Shown here piece by piece: positions 1 to 11,670 of a stretch of DNA of 64,000 nt. Source of the DNA: Congeria kusceri (taxonomy: Eukaryota; Mollusca; Bivalvia; Myida; Dreissenidae); NCBI GenBank assembly GCA_027627225.1, contig CM051033.1:52257410-52321409 (forward strand), given 5' to 3'. The notes under the pieces were generated by a model. The model had not been told where the DNA came from. It saw only the letters and a program-made list of their open reading frames with translations, and searched no databases. Position 1 is the first letter of the stretch; every line of letters starts with the position of its first letter. The translations under genes were made by a program, and so were the position numbers.

Positions 1-61
1 ACAAGAGAAATCTCGCAGTGGTTCCCAGCTAAAGACGGCAGTGTGTTGGTGATTCGTGAAA

Positions 62-200
62 TTATTTGCACGAGCAGTAGGCCGGGAACTGGAACATCTC
101 AAAGATGATCTGTCCGGTGTTGGTGTTCCAGACGAACAACGTATGCGCCGAGGTTTCCGTCACGCATGCGCGGCCGCTACCGGAACACGCGCCGCCTCCG
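62..200 (-). CDS. Gene A exon 4 (cystine-knot C-terminus)
   Basis: Acceptor TGTATTTCAG before CGGAGGCGG; 139 nt to TAA at 62-64. It encodes GGGACSGSGRACVTETSAHT, then LFVWNTNTGQIIFEMFQFPA and YCSCK. The GGG.C...R.C spacing followed by a long hairpin and a final C-x-C is shared by all three copies. No polyadenylation signal is visible before the window edge. Confidence 0.78.
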
Positions 201-3200
201 CTGAAATACATGTAATTGTTCCGGTATGTGACATTTTCCTTCAAACTCGAAATAAACAAACAATAATAAGCAGATATAGTTTAAATTAGTATGTCCCTAT
301 CGAAGATAGCGTGTTATATTTGACTTGATAATGTCGGACGGTCGGCCCGTCAGTCTGTCTGTCGGTTGGTAGACCACTTTCGTTTCCACTCACTAAGTCC
401 ACAAGTTGTCCGATCTTCACCAAACTTATGAAACTGTTTGTGGCAATATCTCGGCCAAGTTCGATAATCAGCCAAATCGTCCCAGGAATTGTGATGTTAT
501 TGCCCATGATTTATCGGAAATTGGCCTTTTTAGCTGTTTCCGCTCTCTTAAGTCCAACAGTTTTCACCCGATCTTCACCAGACTTCATGTTTGTGGGTAT
601 AATATCTCGGCCAAGTTTGATAATCAACCAAATCGCACAAGGAATTGTGGAGTAATGGCCCTTGAATAACCTAAAATAACCTAAAACCTCGAAGTTCCAT
701 ATTTTGATTTGAATCTTCACCAAGCTTGATGAGCATCTTTGCAGGCAAAATGTCTCGGTCAAGCACGATAATCAACAAAATCGCCCTAGCCACTGTGAAC
801 TTATGGCCAATGAATTATCTTAAATTAGCCTTTTTAGCAGTTTCCGCTTCTAAGTCCAACATATTTCGTCCGATGTTCACCAAACGTCATGAAAATGTTA
901 GAGGTTATAACATGTTTTCCAAATTCTATGATCAACCAAATCGCCCCAGGAAATGAAAAATAGTTTTTTGTTAAGATTACTTTTAACCTCAGGGACATAA
1001 CTCTTTTACAAACAGCTCTTTTATGATTGGATCAACTTGGCAAAACTGCAGTTGCAATTAAATAAATGTAAAATGTATGGCTCTAAGACATCGGAACTAA
1101 AATAGACATAACTTAATTAAACTAGAAAGCACACACAGAATGAAGACCCAACCCTATCAGTTCTGAAAAAAATCATGGATCCAGATGATGTACCGATTCC
1201 TGGACCCACATGGTGATCCGGATCATCACATAAATTCTTCAAAGTTGGTTGAAAGTTTGATAATTTCCAAACAGTCAAGAAAATTTCATGCCAAATCCAT
1301 TCATAGCTTTGGCTGTCCGGCTAGCGCAGTGGTTGGTACCATCGATTGTCACCTAAGCTGCCCAGGTTTACTTTTTTCCCACTCCCGGCGCAAGTGAGTT
1401 TGGTTGGTGGTCACCATACCGGACAGGTGGGGTTTCCTCCGGGTACTCCGCCTTCCCCCCACTGCATAAGACCACACCAATATTAAAAATATTTCAGTAG
1501 TAGATATGTAGCTGAAACTTGCAGCTATGATACACAATTTGTCTCAACTTTCGATGAAAAAAAAATTAGGCAGGGGTGCTGGGAACAATATGAACTCAAA
1601 GTATAAAAAGTTGTGCCAATTTGTAAACGAAATTGTAAAAATGTTTTAATACCTATACTGTGTAGATAACTTATACTAGACATATTTATTTGCTGTATTA
1701 TTGTTGTATTTAACAAATGCACATCCCATATAATTAAAATGTTCTTTATTGTGCATTGTATATTGTAACCAATAGCCTCGTTATCAAATATTTACAATAT
1801 GTATATTTTCTCATTTACTCATGTTGGCACGTTATCATGAACTGAGTTTTCTGAAATAAACTTGGAAACTTGGGACACACCCCGGGCAATGGTGGGACAC
1901 ACCCCGGGCAATGGTGGGACACACCCCGGGCAATGGTGGGACTCACCCCGGGCAATGGTGGGACTCACCCCGGGCAATGGTGGGACTCACCCCGGGCAAT
2001 GGTGGGACTCACCCCGGGTCCTCACATAATGCAGCTTCGGCGCGGAAGGACCTCATAAACTTCGAAATACACACGCATGTCTCATAAAGTTGCAAACTAA
2101 CAATCAGTCAAATCAACGCCGGCACAAAACAAAACCACGATCATTGACAAGGTGTGTGTGTATGTGGGGGGGGGGGGGCGTCATGAAAAGGAAATCGAGC
2201 ACTCACCAGCAGGCGGCCTCTGTGACGCACTGAAACCCTCCGGGCAGGTTGATGACGTAACACATCTCGCTCTCAGTGCTCAGTAACAACGTGGACTGGG
2301 CGAAACACGTGAAGTATCGAGTTCTACAATTGTAATAACAAACAATCTACACACCCTGTGCTCGAGTAAAGCTACAGCGGGTTGATAAGGTCCACAGCGG
2401 TGCGTGCACATATTATGGGAAGAAAAGACACCAAGGTAATATATTAGTCATTTAAACACATATAAAGTGCGAAAGATACCAAACTTTGATCCAGTTTTAT
2501 GGCGAGAACCTGTAACCTCAATTTGCCGGTTTTGTCGGTAAGCAATCACCATGTTTGACAAATTTATGTGGATTTTTGTATGGGGATTATGAAAAATATT
2601 CATTACTTGTCCATATTATTATGGTCTGAGAACATTTATGATGTTCTGTTCGCAAATGAAGGTCATTTGATTATGAATTAATTATTACACCATCCAAATC
2701 AGCTTTGTTTCTCTACAATTAATGATGTATGAACTCTATATTGGATACTTTCTGGAGATGGGGTATTGTATAATTAATAAGGTCTGCCGCGGCCATTGAT
2801 AACTACGAATGCAAATATGAAAAAGACTTGATAAGTACGATTGCGGTCAAATTGTTGGAGTAAATTAGGATCAAATTGTTAATTGCAGGGAATCCTGCTG
2901 TTGATTTTTGAGATTTGAAGATGTAGAAAACATGTTAAATTATTTTTCAGGTTTAATGGACATGGAAAATGAATCACATATAACAGCAATGATACACATA
3001 CATACACGTAGAGAAGAGTGTTAAATGTAGAAAACTAGAACTGTGTCACAGACACGGATGCCCCCGCAACATGCCAATATTTACAGTCACGGTAGCTCCC
3101 AACTACAAACAAAGATCCATTGTCATACTAGCATTTATGGACAAAAACGTTAGAGATTTTTATGTATTAGGTGTTCCAATTTTTCTTATAGATATAATTT

Positions 3201-6200
3201 CAATCCAGTTCAACCCAGCAAAATTGCAACATTCACATTTCCATCAGTTTTACTGAACGGTTCAGTAATGGTATTCTAGCAAGTGCTTGTATTAAAAGCA
3301 ACAACTTAAGCGGCCCATACACCAACAATTTTAAATTGAATTTTTTTTGTATTCAGTACAATTGGCGTTCTTTTTGTGCCAAAAACTCATACATTTCTTT
3401 TACTCAATGATGTGTTTTATTTGTGATATGAACGCTCATCTGGCAAGGATGGATCCTGATATGTAGTTTAATGTTTCTGTGCTTTGAATTGAAGGTATTA
3501 ACAACAAAATAAAACTTTTGACGTTGAAATAAGAAAATACTCAAATGCCATTCAATGTTAAAAACATTGTTTTCAAAATCAAAGTGCCCTTAAAAACTTG
3601 TTCTCAGGAGTCTTATCCACAAAGAGCCTTAGGGAAAACTTGAGTAAATTTCTTAAAATCATAAAATTCCTTTTGTCTGTGGCTGATTTATTTAAAGCTC
3701 ATTTTGTCTTAAATCGTTTAATCTGGTAAATAATCCACATATGTTTCTTATATTTTCCATATTTAAAATATAAAATATTGATTTTCTCATGGAAAATTGT
3801 ATTTGAATTTCCCCCCTAAATATGACTTAAGTAAAGATTTTCCTTAGGAGCTTTGAGGAAATGACCCCAGGAAGCTCAGGTTATTGAAAGAAACGACTGC
3901 AGATTATAACACATTAAAAAAATGCAAAATATAAGTACTTCGGTTTATAGTCAGATTCGCAGGGTTTTTATCACAAAATTTTAATATTTCCCCATAATAG
4001 TATTATTGATATATACAACCACTTTGTCATAATATTGACGGACTGTCAATAAATATCTGCGATTTCTGGTTTATCTCAATATATTGCATAACTTTTGAAT
4101 ATAGCCACACACATAAATATAATTGTCAATTTTGTGCATTGACCATATTTTTGATCATTTGTCAGGAATCTTCTTTTTTAATTATATCAGCTGAGACAAC
4201 GGGACAAACCCGTGTTGCGCAGTAAATAGCGCTTCAATACACGATAGAGCTGATACTTTCATTATAAGTAGTGTTATTAATTTTTAGAAGTAAAAAAAGC
4301 ATTACCCAAATACATAATTAAAATCCTTGTTAGTCCTTCAATATTTTTTAAAACACCACAAATGAACATCCAGTCAAAACATTACGTCATCACCTTATAC
4401 AGAAATTGATGTCACTACAGCACGATCAAAGATCAAATACTTGCTGACTACTCCATACTACATATGTAACTGTGTATATGAACATGTTCTTTTAATAAAC
4501 TTCACCAACTTAACGCAAATAATTGCGGAAGATTTCATATATTTATATGAGGGATAAGTAAGTACGATCGTTTTGACTTGAATATTTTTCATAATCCCGA
4601 TACAAAAATCCATATAACTTTGTCAAAAATGGTGATAGCTTACCAAAAGAAACGGCAAAGTGAGGCCACAGGTTCTCGCCATAAAACTGGTTCAAAGTCT
4701 GGTATCTTTCGGCACTTTATATGTGTTTAAATATCTAATACATTACCTTGGTGTCGTCTTTTCTTCCCATAATATGTGCACCGCAGTGGACCTTATCAAA
4801 CCGCTGCACGTAGCTTTACTCGAGTACAGGGGGTGATCTAGCTATTGGTGCAAAATCTTTCATACTGGGTGTGATTCGTAATCTGTCATATTTTGTCTTT
4901 CATTTGTAGGAACCTTGGGTTAATTATTAAGTTATAAAAAAGAACAAATATGTATATTGTATTTGTTCAAAATCTTCCTCAATGCGTCTTGAAGTTTTTA
5001 AAGTCTAAACAAATCGAAATATATCGCAAATAAGATCTAACGGAAGATCTAGTTCGAAATCTTTTGATGATGTTAAAATCTGTTGTTTTAAGTGCGTTTA
5101 CGCTGTTTTGACACATATATGTACACATTCCTTTATTTAAAAAAGCCATTGCTAATTTGTTACTGGTATATTGCATCTAAGCGAATGATTCAAATAGATC
5201 TACTTACGACGGGCAACAGTAATCGCCATCAGTGGCAATCCCCATGGAGCAAGCATCGCTGGCGGCACGTGCTTTCCTCCTAGTGATGTCACCATAGAAC
5301 GATGTCTTTCCCGTTGCGATGACGTCACTGATATTCTCGACGTAAGGTAGCTTGGTCAACCGTTTGTATTCGTCTACAGTGTACACGTGATCTCCTAGCA
5401 TGCAGCGGATTTTATTATATCTGAAAATTTACATTAGGTTCATATCGAACGGAAAATTAACCTTATATGTAAATAACGAACAGGTTCTAAGGAGTGTTCT
5501 GATTTATGCCAATGTAGATCAATCTTATTGTTTTTTTAGTTTCAGGTCAAATTTCTATTACTATTTTATTTTATGGTTTTCTTTGTTTTCTTTCTAGACC
5601 TACATTTACTTCTTTAAAGTGTCTTACCACTCCTTTCAAGTTCATGTTTACATCACCACAGTCTATCAATTTTTTTTTACGTGTAATCATGTATGTTTGA
5701 CATACATTTCTCAAAGAACAGTAGTGCATTAATGTTAAAGCTTTAAAGCATTTTAGCGAAGTTTCAAAGTTTTAAAATGTAGGATGCAGTTAGATTAAAG
5801 GCATAGGTTTTCGGACCTTTAAGTTAATGCATTAGTTAATACACTATGCTGAGACTGAAAATTCGTTCTTTAAATCGTAGAATATTTCGTCTATTTATTT
5901 AAATATATAAGGAAAAGAACGGATCCGGTCGCCTTATTAGCAGTATTGCGTTTCGACTTTAAAGGGACCCGTTATTGATAACAGATTTGCAAATTGACAT
6001 TTTTAATTTTTTGACATAAATTCCAAAAGGAAAATACATAGTATATGGAACAAGCGAAATAACACTACTGACATAGAAATAAATTGGAAATATAGTGTCG
6101 TTTATGAAAAATCATTAACTGAAATGGATAAAATTATAAAGCGCTTTTCATTGGAATTTTGGAAAACACAGCGTTAAGAATTCTTTACAAAGATTGGCCG

Positions 6201-6646
6201 TCAAAATAACCGTGTGGTTAGAGCGTAGGCAAATTTTAAAATTTAATTTGTTTTCTTTATATAATATCTGTTTTTAGTCAGTCCAACTTCTTTAGTTTTT
6301 GCAGTTAAGACATTAAATGACATTTTTTTTAAATACGAAAATCTGTGAACAAGTCGCTGTAATAGCAATGGCAGAAGAGCGGGCATTCAAAGAACACCTA
6401 CGGCAACTCTCTACAGTCGTCCTTAAGACACAAGATGGCGCTGTCTTTCGTGTCGAGTACTTCCACGTCTTTCTGGCGTAATTCTTTCGGAGACTCCACA
6501 CGTGGCAACTGGTCGAACTTCAGTGTCTCGCCCGTGACCCATGAACTCACCGTTGCCAAGGCGAACAACTTGAACAACGTTGGCCTCTGCAAAATGTCCC
6601 GGAAAACAACCGCACAAGATATTGATATCAAAATAACTTTTAACAT
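62..6646 (-). CDS. Gene A: secreted cystine-knot protein, Spaetzle/neurotrophin-like (4 exons, intact)
   Basis: Joined exons 6402-6646, 5208-5420, 2207-2323 and 62-200 give 714 nt, 237 residues plus stop. Every junction has GT/AG and matching phase (2,2,2). Residues 1-39 are a hydrophobic leader (MLKVILISIS...), so export is likely. Cysteines sit at residue 88, then in DACSMG and DYCCP (exon 2), FTC, EMC, FQC, AAC (exon 3), a CC across the exon 3/4 junction, and GGGAC, RACV and YCSC (exon 4). The end, LFVWN..TGQI.FEMFQFP..C.C, has the layout of the last strands and C-x-C of NGF/Spaetzle cystine-knot factors. That fold assignment is my inference; the gene structure is read directly. It would act extracellularly as a receptor ligand, if correct. 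An octamer ATGCAAAT lies just upstream of the start (6655-6662, minus strand). IL-17-like or an unnamed molluscan family are alternatives. Confidence 0.72.
327..960. repeat. Tandem ~155-bp repeat, gene A intron 3
   Basis: Diverged units share the order GATCTTCACCAAACTTCATG, TATCTCGGCCAAGTTCGATA, ATCAACCAAATCGCCCCAGG, TTATGGCCCTTGAATTATCT and CAGTTTCCGCTCT. About four units are present. The same family sits at 55145-55880 and, with two units, at 12757-13085. Confidence 0.8.
1311..1490 (+). mobile_element. tRNA-derived SINE-like repeat with conserved core
   Basis: The head (GGCTAGCGCAGTGGTTGGTA) is like an A box, and GCCCAGGTTTAC a weak B box. It is followed by a core containing GGTCACCATACCGGACAGGT, TTTCCTCCGGGTACTCCG and CATAAGACCACACC. 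I recall this core from SINE-like repeats of many invertebrates but cannot name the family. A second copy is at 56212-56395. Its core matches the unit of the 22-bp minisatellites at 22.0-23.3 kb. Confidence 0.6.
1872..2018. repeat. 22-bp minisatellite, about 6.7 copies
   Basis: The unit is GGGACACACCCCGGGCAATG followed by GT, with an ACTCACC variant in later copies. Copy C has only a single partial unit at about 56486-56500, so the array grew in A or collapsed in C. Confidence 0.85.
2207..2323 (-). CDS. Gene A exon 3 (cystine-knot core, first half)
   Basis: Acceptor TTGTAG, donor GTGAGT at 2206; 117 nt. It encodes TRYFTCFAQS, then EMCYVINLPGGFQC and TEAAC, ending TG so that the next exon's first C completes a Cys. 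Length and phase are identical in genes B and C, and the invariant RYF.C, C.VI.L...FQCVT.AAC pattern marks it as the best conserved part of the family. Confidence 0.8.
2361..4824. mobile_element. 2.46-kb element with ~245-bp terminal inverted repeats
   Basis: The left arm, 2361-2602, reads CTCGAGTAAAGCTAC..., and the right arm, 4579-4824, is its reverse complement ending GTAGCTTTACTCGAG. The arms stay similar through CATATTATGGGAAGAAAAGA and CAGTTTTATGGCGAGAACCT. The paralogous site in copy C (between 56828 and 56829) is empty: CCCTGTG joins TACAGGG directly, with no target duplication. The 2-kb interior has no convincing ORF, so this is a non-autonomous element of unknown superfamily in intron 2 of gene A. 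Confidence 0.8.
4825..5207. other. Gene A intron 2, proximal part
   Basis: AT-rich intron sequence collinear with 56829-57202 in copy C. No further element or exon is seen. Confidence 0.5.
5208..5420 (-). CDS. Gene A exon 2
   Basis: Acceptor TTTTCAG at 5421, donor GTAAGTA from 5207; 213 nt, 1+210+2. It begins YNKIRC and contains DHVYTVDEYKRL and DACSMGIATDGDYCCP. The 213-nt length and phase are identical in copy C. The C-terminal half, from DxCS.GIA..GDYC, is the part conserved in gene B. Confidence 0.75.
5423..6185. other. Gene A intron 1
   Basis: AT-rich sequence aligning with 57418-58190 of copy C apart from small indels. No exon recognised. Confidence 0.5.
6190..6365 (+). mobile_element. 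tRNA-derived SINE with deleted head (gene A intron 1)
   Basis: Its body reads TATAATATCTGTTTTTAGTC, GCAGTTAAGACATTAAATGA and AATCTGTGAACAAGTC, as in the copies at 18824, 21308, 28628 and 58200. Compared with 58200-58272, about 44 bp between AGAGCG and AGGCAAATT are missing here, removing the B box. Confidence 0.7.
6402..6646 (-). CDS. Gene A exon 1 (leader and pro-region)
   Basis: ATG at 6646-6644 opens 81 codons plus 2 nt, ending DDCREL and a GTAGGT donor at 6401. It carries the hydrophobic leader and a polar stretch with the motif VEVLDTKDSAILC. A CAG at the homologous place in genes A and B (A: TTTTGCAG before AGGCCAAC) could be a splice acceptor, so the true start might lie in a further upstream exon. 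In A the ATG frame is open, so I kept it. Confidence 0.65.
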
Positions 6647-6659
6647 AATATGACCATTT

Positions 6660-7280
6660 GCATCTAAAGGTGCCTTTTCAGCTTTTGACTCTCAAGTGCG
6701 ATATTCCAGAAACATCTTAAGTTTACCTTAAATATTTTCACGTAAGTTCCGATTTTTGTAAAGTAATATTTGTAACACTACATACAAATTCGTGAATTCA
6801 ATAACAGTTAAGTAAATAGTAGTTAATAATAAGTTGACTAAGTTACATAAGGATTAGAATTAATATATTGTAACCTCTATACATGAAGGAACAGAAAGCA
6901 TTATTGCTGTGATGAAAACACTTACAACCATAGTGTCCATTTCACTTCATCCGATGGAAATGCGATTGTTAAAACCGATGACACAATGAACAAGTCGTTC
7001 TTCATATAATTTCAATGACCAGGTCATCTAAACATATTATACCGAAACAAACCAATCGAGTCATATGCCCGATGGTCATTTTTATAGTGACAGCAAAATT
7101 ATTTAGCCTAATGGTATCCTGTATATAATTGATACATTGATGATATCAATTCACTTGACCTGAACAAATCGCCTACGCAGTTTTCTATTTATGTTGATGT
7201 AAAACTAGATATTTACACGTGTAGAACCAATTAAAAAAGCAAGCATTTCACAATTTAGAAAGGCTGCTTGCTCCTAAACC
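6660..7280. other. Upstream of gene A
   Basis: AT-rich flank of gene A (minus-strand 5' side). Part of it aligns with 58690-58880 and the rest with 61905-62340, showing that the ~3 kb between those points is specific to copy C. Apart from the octamer at 6655-6662, no promoter element stands out. Confidence 0.5.
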
Positions 7281-7284
7281 CGGA

Positions 7285-7790
7285 ACTCGTATGTGAAGGT
7301 CAGCGTGACTTCATCTTCTTATGGCAACTCGTATGTGAAGGTCAGCGTGACTTCATCGTGTTATGACAACTCGTATGTGAAGGTCAGCGTGACTTCATCT
7401 TGTTATGACAACTCATATGTGAAGGTCAGCGTGACTTCATCTTTTTATGACAACTCGTATGTGAAGGTCAGCGTGACTTCATCTTGTTATGACAACTAAT
7501 ATGTGAAGGTCAGCGTGACTTCATCTTGTTATGACAACTCATATGTGAAGGTCAGCGTGACTTCATCTTGTTATGACAACTCATATGTGAAGGTCAGCGT
7601 GACTTCATCTTGTTTTGAAAACTCGTATGTGAAGGTCAGCGTGACTTCATCTTGTTATGACAACTCATATGTGAAGGTCAGCGTGACTTCATCTTGTTAT
7701 GACAACTCGTATGTGAAGGTCAGCTTGACTTCATCTTATTATGACAACTCGTATATGAAGGACAGCGTGACTTCACCTTGTTATGATTTA
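7285..7790. repeat. 42-bp minisatellite, 12 copies
   Basis: The unit contains TATGTGAAGGTCAGCGTGAC and TTCATCTTGTTATGACAACT. Because 42 is a multiple of three, a 14-residue repeat (VKVSVTSSCYDNSY) reads through, but a TAA breaks it at about 7498 and there is no good start. I treat it as noncoding. Copy C has four units (62343-62514). Confidence 0.9.
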
Positions 7791-7856
7791 AAGGAGCATA
7801 TTTATACTTCAAGATCAGAACAAAATTGAAGAAGAATAAAATGATTAGAAAATTGA

Positions 7857-8030
7857 TGCTGCTGCTGCTGCTACTACTACTACTGCTGCTGCTGCTGCTA
7901 CTACTACAACTAGTACTACTACTACTACTACCACGTCTACTACGACTACTACTACTACTGCTGCTCTGCTGCTGCTGCATCTTGTGCTGCTGCTACCGCT
8001 GCTGCTGCTGCTACAGTTACTTCTACGACT
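7857..8030. repeat. CTG/CTA trinucleotide microsatellite
   Basis: Mixed CTG, CTA and CCA triplets; poly-Leu or poly-Ser frames here are artefacts. The paralog is at 62587-62790. Confidence 0.95.
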
Positions 8031-8514
8031 GCTCTTATATCTATCGTTGTTATTTACATATTGAAGTTGTTCATGTAATATTATTCTACACAGATTGCAG
8101 AAAACGGATTTCCTTTAAACACTTTTTTTTCAGTTAGAATAAAATAAGCATGCACATATATATTGACTGAGGTTTCATCAATGCATTGCCATTAGTATAT
8201 CTACGCTATCATTGCATTGATCTCCTATGGCGAATGGAACACGCCCTTATTAAGGTCCCATAAATGTAACATTGAACAAGATCAACAAAAGTTCAAGGAC
8301 TTGTACCAAGTTAAAACCTTTATTTTATTGGGTGGGTAGATAATCAATGAAATATATGCAGAAAATGGTGACAGGCCCTCAGGCTAAGCAATGTTGATGC
8401 TACAATGATCGGCCAATATACAGAATACACAAAATACAACTCTTGATTTGATAAACGCGAACTCGTTCATTTTGACAACGGTAATGGTCAGCTTTCACAA
8501 TTACGACTGTTTTT

Positions 8515-8695
8515 CATCACTGCCACTGAAACTACTGCCACCACTACCACTACGACAACTATAACTACTACTACTAGTACTACTACTACAACCACTGTTA
8601 CAACTACAACAACTACTACTAATACTACTACAACAACAACAACTTCTACTACTACTGCTACTACTACTACTACTACTACTGCTACTACTAACATA

Positions 8696-8750
<55 letters not shown>

Positions 8751-8757
8751 CTACTAG

Positions 8758-8796
<39 letters not shown>

Positions 8797-8797
8797 A

Positions 8798-8835
<38 letters not shown>

Positions 8836-8968
8836 AACTACTTCTGCTACTACAACTATTACTACTTCTTCTAGTGCCATTACCACTACTACTGCCACTA
8901 CTGCTACTGCTACTGTTACTAGTACTGCTACTATTATTACTACCACTACTACCACCACCACCACCACA

Positions 8969-9028
<60 letters not shown>

Positions 9029-9146
9029 GCTACTACTACTTCTACTACTACTTCTACTACTGCTTCTGCTGCTGCTGCAACTACTGCTGCTACTGCTGCT
9101 GCTGCTGCGGCTACTACTACTGCTACTACTGCTACTTCAATTACTT

Positions 9147-9180
<34 letters not shown>

Positions 9181-9490
9181 AAGAACTACTACTACTACTA
9201 CTACTACTAGTACAACTACTACTACTACTACTACTAGTACTACTACTACTACTACTATTACAAATGATGCTGCTACTTCTTCTACTACTACTACTGCTTC
9301 TTCTGCTACTGCTACTGTTACTGCTACTGCTACTGCTACTGCTTCTTCTGCTACTGCTACTGCTACAGCTACTACTACTGCTTCTTCTACTGCTACTGCT
9401 ACTGCTACTGTTACTGCTGCTGCTGCTGCTACTGCTACTACTAATGCTACTGCTACTGCTACTGCTACTGCTACTGTTACTATTGCTTCA
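8515..9490. repeat. ~1-kb ACT/CTG trinucleotide microsatellite
   Basis: Long ACT-type run with interspersed CTG, CTT and ACC triplets. Poly-Val and poly-Leu frames on the two strands (up to 396 codons) are low-complexity artefacts. The shorter paralog is at 63295-63672. Confidence 0.95.
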
Positions 9491-9850
9491 AAAATGAGAA
9501 TGAATGGGTATGCAATAGAACGGGCAAAACTTATCGTTGTTGGCATGTACTTTACAACACAACGAGATATGTAACCGGACCAATATTTTGATTTTGGGAA
9601 CATTTCAATGCGCGTGCATACTTCGGAAAGAAATGTACGAGTTAATAAACAACCCTCAGTGCCGTATATTTTTACCAATGCTCTAGGTATTTATTTATAT
9701 AATCGTCTGCGCATTATTTTTCTTTCCTCTCTTTCTCTTCAATATAATTTTAATCCTTCAGAAACTGAAGAGCAGGCATATTTATTTTAAATGTTACACA
9801 AACAACAACAGCAAACTAACGTAAAATATAATGATATGCTAGGATGAGTA

Positions 9851-10890
9851 TAGTATGATTTAGTATGTGAGCAAAGTGTGCCGTTCGAATCCAGTCAGTA
9901 TGATTTAGGATGTGAGCAAAGTGTGCCGTTCGAATCTAGTCAGTATGATTTAGTATGTGAGCAAAGTGTGCCGTTCGAATCCAGTCAGTATGATTTAGTA
10001 TGTGAGCAAAGTGTGCCGTTCGAATCTAGTCAGTATGATTTAGTATGTGAGCAAAGTGTGCCGTTCGAATCTAGTCAGTATGATTTAGTATGTGAGCAAA
10101 GTGTGCCGTTCGCATCTAGTCAGTATGATTTAGTATGTGAGCAAAGTGTGCCGTTCGAATCTAGTCAGTATGATTTAGTATGTGAGCAAAGTGTGCCGTT
10201 CGCATCTATTCAGTATGATTTAGTATGTGAGCAAAGTGTGCCGTTCGCATCTAGTCAGTATGATTTAGTATATGAGCAAAGTGTGCCGTTCGAATCTAGT
10301 CAGTATGATTTAGTATGTGAGCAAAGTGTGCCGTTCGCATCTAGTCAGTATGATTTAGTATGTGAGCAAAGTGTGCCGTTCGAATCTAGTCAGTATGATT
10401 TAGGATGTGAGCAAAGTGTGCCGTTCGAATCTAGTCAGTATGATTTAGTATGTGAGCAAAGTGTGCCGTTCGAATCTAGTCAGTATGATTTAGTATGTGA
10501 GCAAAGTGTGCCGTTCGAATCTAGTCAGTATGATTTAGTATATGAGCAAAGTGTGCCGTTCGAATCTAGTCAGTATGATTTAGTATATGAGCAAAGTGTG
10601 CCGTTCGCATCTAGTCAGTATGATTTAGTATGTGAGCAAAGTGTGCCGTTCGAATCTAGTCAGTATGATTTAGTATGTGAGCAAAGTGTGCCGTTCGAAT
10701 CTAGTCAGTATGATTTAGTATGTGAGCAAAGTGTGCCGTTCGAATCTAGTCAGTATGATTTAGTATGTGAGCAAAGTGTGCCGTTCGAATCTAGTTAGTA
10801 TGATTTAGTATGTGAGCAAAGTGTGCCGTTCGAATCTAGTCAGTATGATTTAGTATGTGAGCAAAGTTTGCCGTTCGAATCTAGTCGGAT
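9851..10890. repeat. 45-bp minisatellite, about 23 copies
   Basis: The unit contains CAGTATGATTTAGTATGTGA, GCAAAGTGTGCCGTTC and GAATCTAGT. Variants (CGCATC, TATGAG, GGATGT) are scattered between units. The 45-nt period keeps a frame open for 306 codons (SQYDLVCEQSVPFES), but there is no ATG or flanking coding signal and a unit near 10796 carries TAG. Confidence 0.92.
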
Positions 10891-10899
10891 GAATTGATT

Positions 10900-11639
10900 A
10901 TAAGTGAAAAAAAAACACAACAAAGTTACATATTTGTCAGTTTTAAATGTATTTATGTTGAAAAAAGGTTAAATCTACATTCCTTATTTTCACAATTACC
11001 ATAGACACCGAATATTTTTTTAACGGTTTCTTGTTTCATCTAAAAGAGTAAGAGCAATAAACACTAATACAACTATGTTTGTAGATAATTTACCCTTATG
11101 TACTGACACATTTATTTCTTCCTCTGCAATATAGTGACAACGAATTACAAAAACGAGACTTATATGTAAATACATACCAGTACGTAATGACATATACTTT
11201 GTGAAATCACTTTTCTTATAAAAAAAATAAGTCAACTTTGAATAGAAAATAAACAATTTTGACAATGTGAAAAATCGAGTTGAAAAGCGTATAAAAATAT
11301 TGAAAAAAAAACACACACGACTTTTATGTGTTTTAACCAATATTTGTCAAAATAGTCAGTCAATTTACACAGTTGAGATACTGTGTTAAAGTAGATTCCC
11401 GATATGAAAATGATATATAACAGTTTTGCATGTAAACATTTGCTTTATGCTTTAGCTTGTTACACTGCCTATAATTAGTTGTGAAAGAACAATGTTTTTT
11501 ATTAACTCATTGTTTGTTTTTTCCTGCTGGGTTGGTAGGTTTCGAAAAATCATGGGGACGCTAAACATAGAATAAAATGTGTATGGCCTGATGAATTCAT
11601 AAACATAACATATATATGCATGTATAAAGGTAGTGGCAT
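10900..11639. other. AT-rich spacer downstream of gene B
   Basis: No repeat or gene recognised. A 106-codon minus-strand open frame (11020-11340) begins at TTG, is rich in Phe/Lys and shows no domain, so it is not called. Confidence 0.5.
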
Positions 11640-11645
11640 TTTATT
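11640..11645 (-). terminator. Polyadenylation signal of gene B
   Basis: AATAAA on the minus strand, 26 bp past the gene B stop codon. Confidence 0.6.
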
Positions 11646-11670
11646 CCGCGAATCGCTGTGACTATACAAG

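Larger units (their letters stand above)
207..2206. other. Gene A intron 3 and its repeats
   Basis: This roughly 2-kb intron holds, in order, a run of about 155-bp tandem repeats (327-960), a SINE-like repeat (1311-1490), an insertion of about 420 bp absent from copy C and a 22-bp minisatellite (1872-2018). A poly-G tract lies at about 2167-2178. I see no further exon. Confidence 0.6.

Noticed and set aside
7285..7790. CRISPR-like array
   Set aside because: Units are contiguous without spacers; eukaryotic minisatellite.
8488..9678. 396-codon minus-strand and 207-codon plus-strand frames
   Set aside because: Pure trinucleotide repeat; poly-Val and poly-Leu.
9878..10798. 306-codon repeat protein
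   Set aside because: Opens at GTG in mid-unit, no ATG, no flanking exon signal; open only because the period is 45 nt.
11020..11340. 106-codon minus-strand ORF
   Set aside because: TTG start, Phe/Lys-rich AT bias, no domain.
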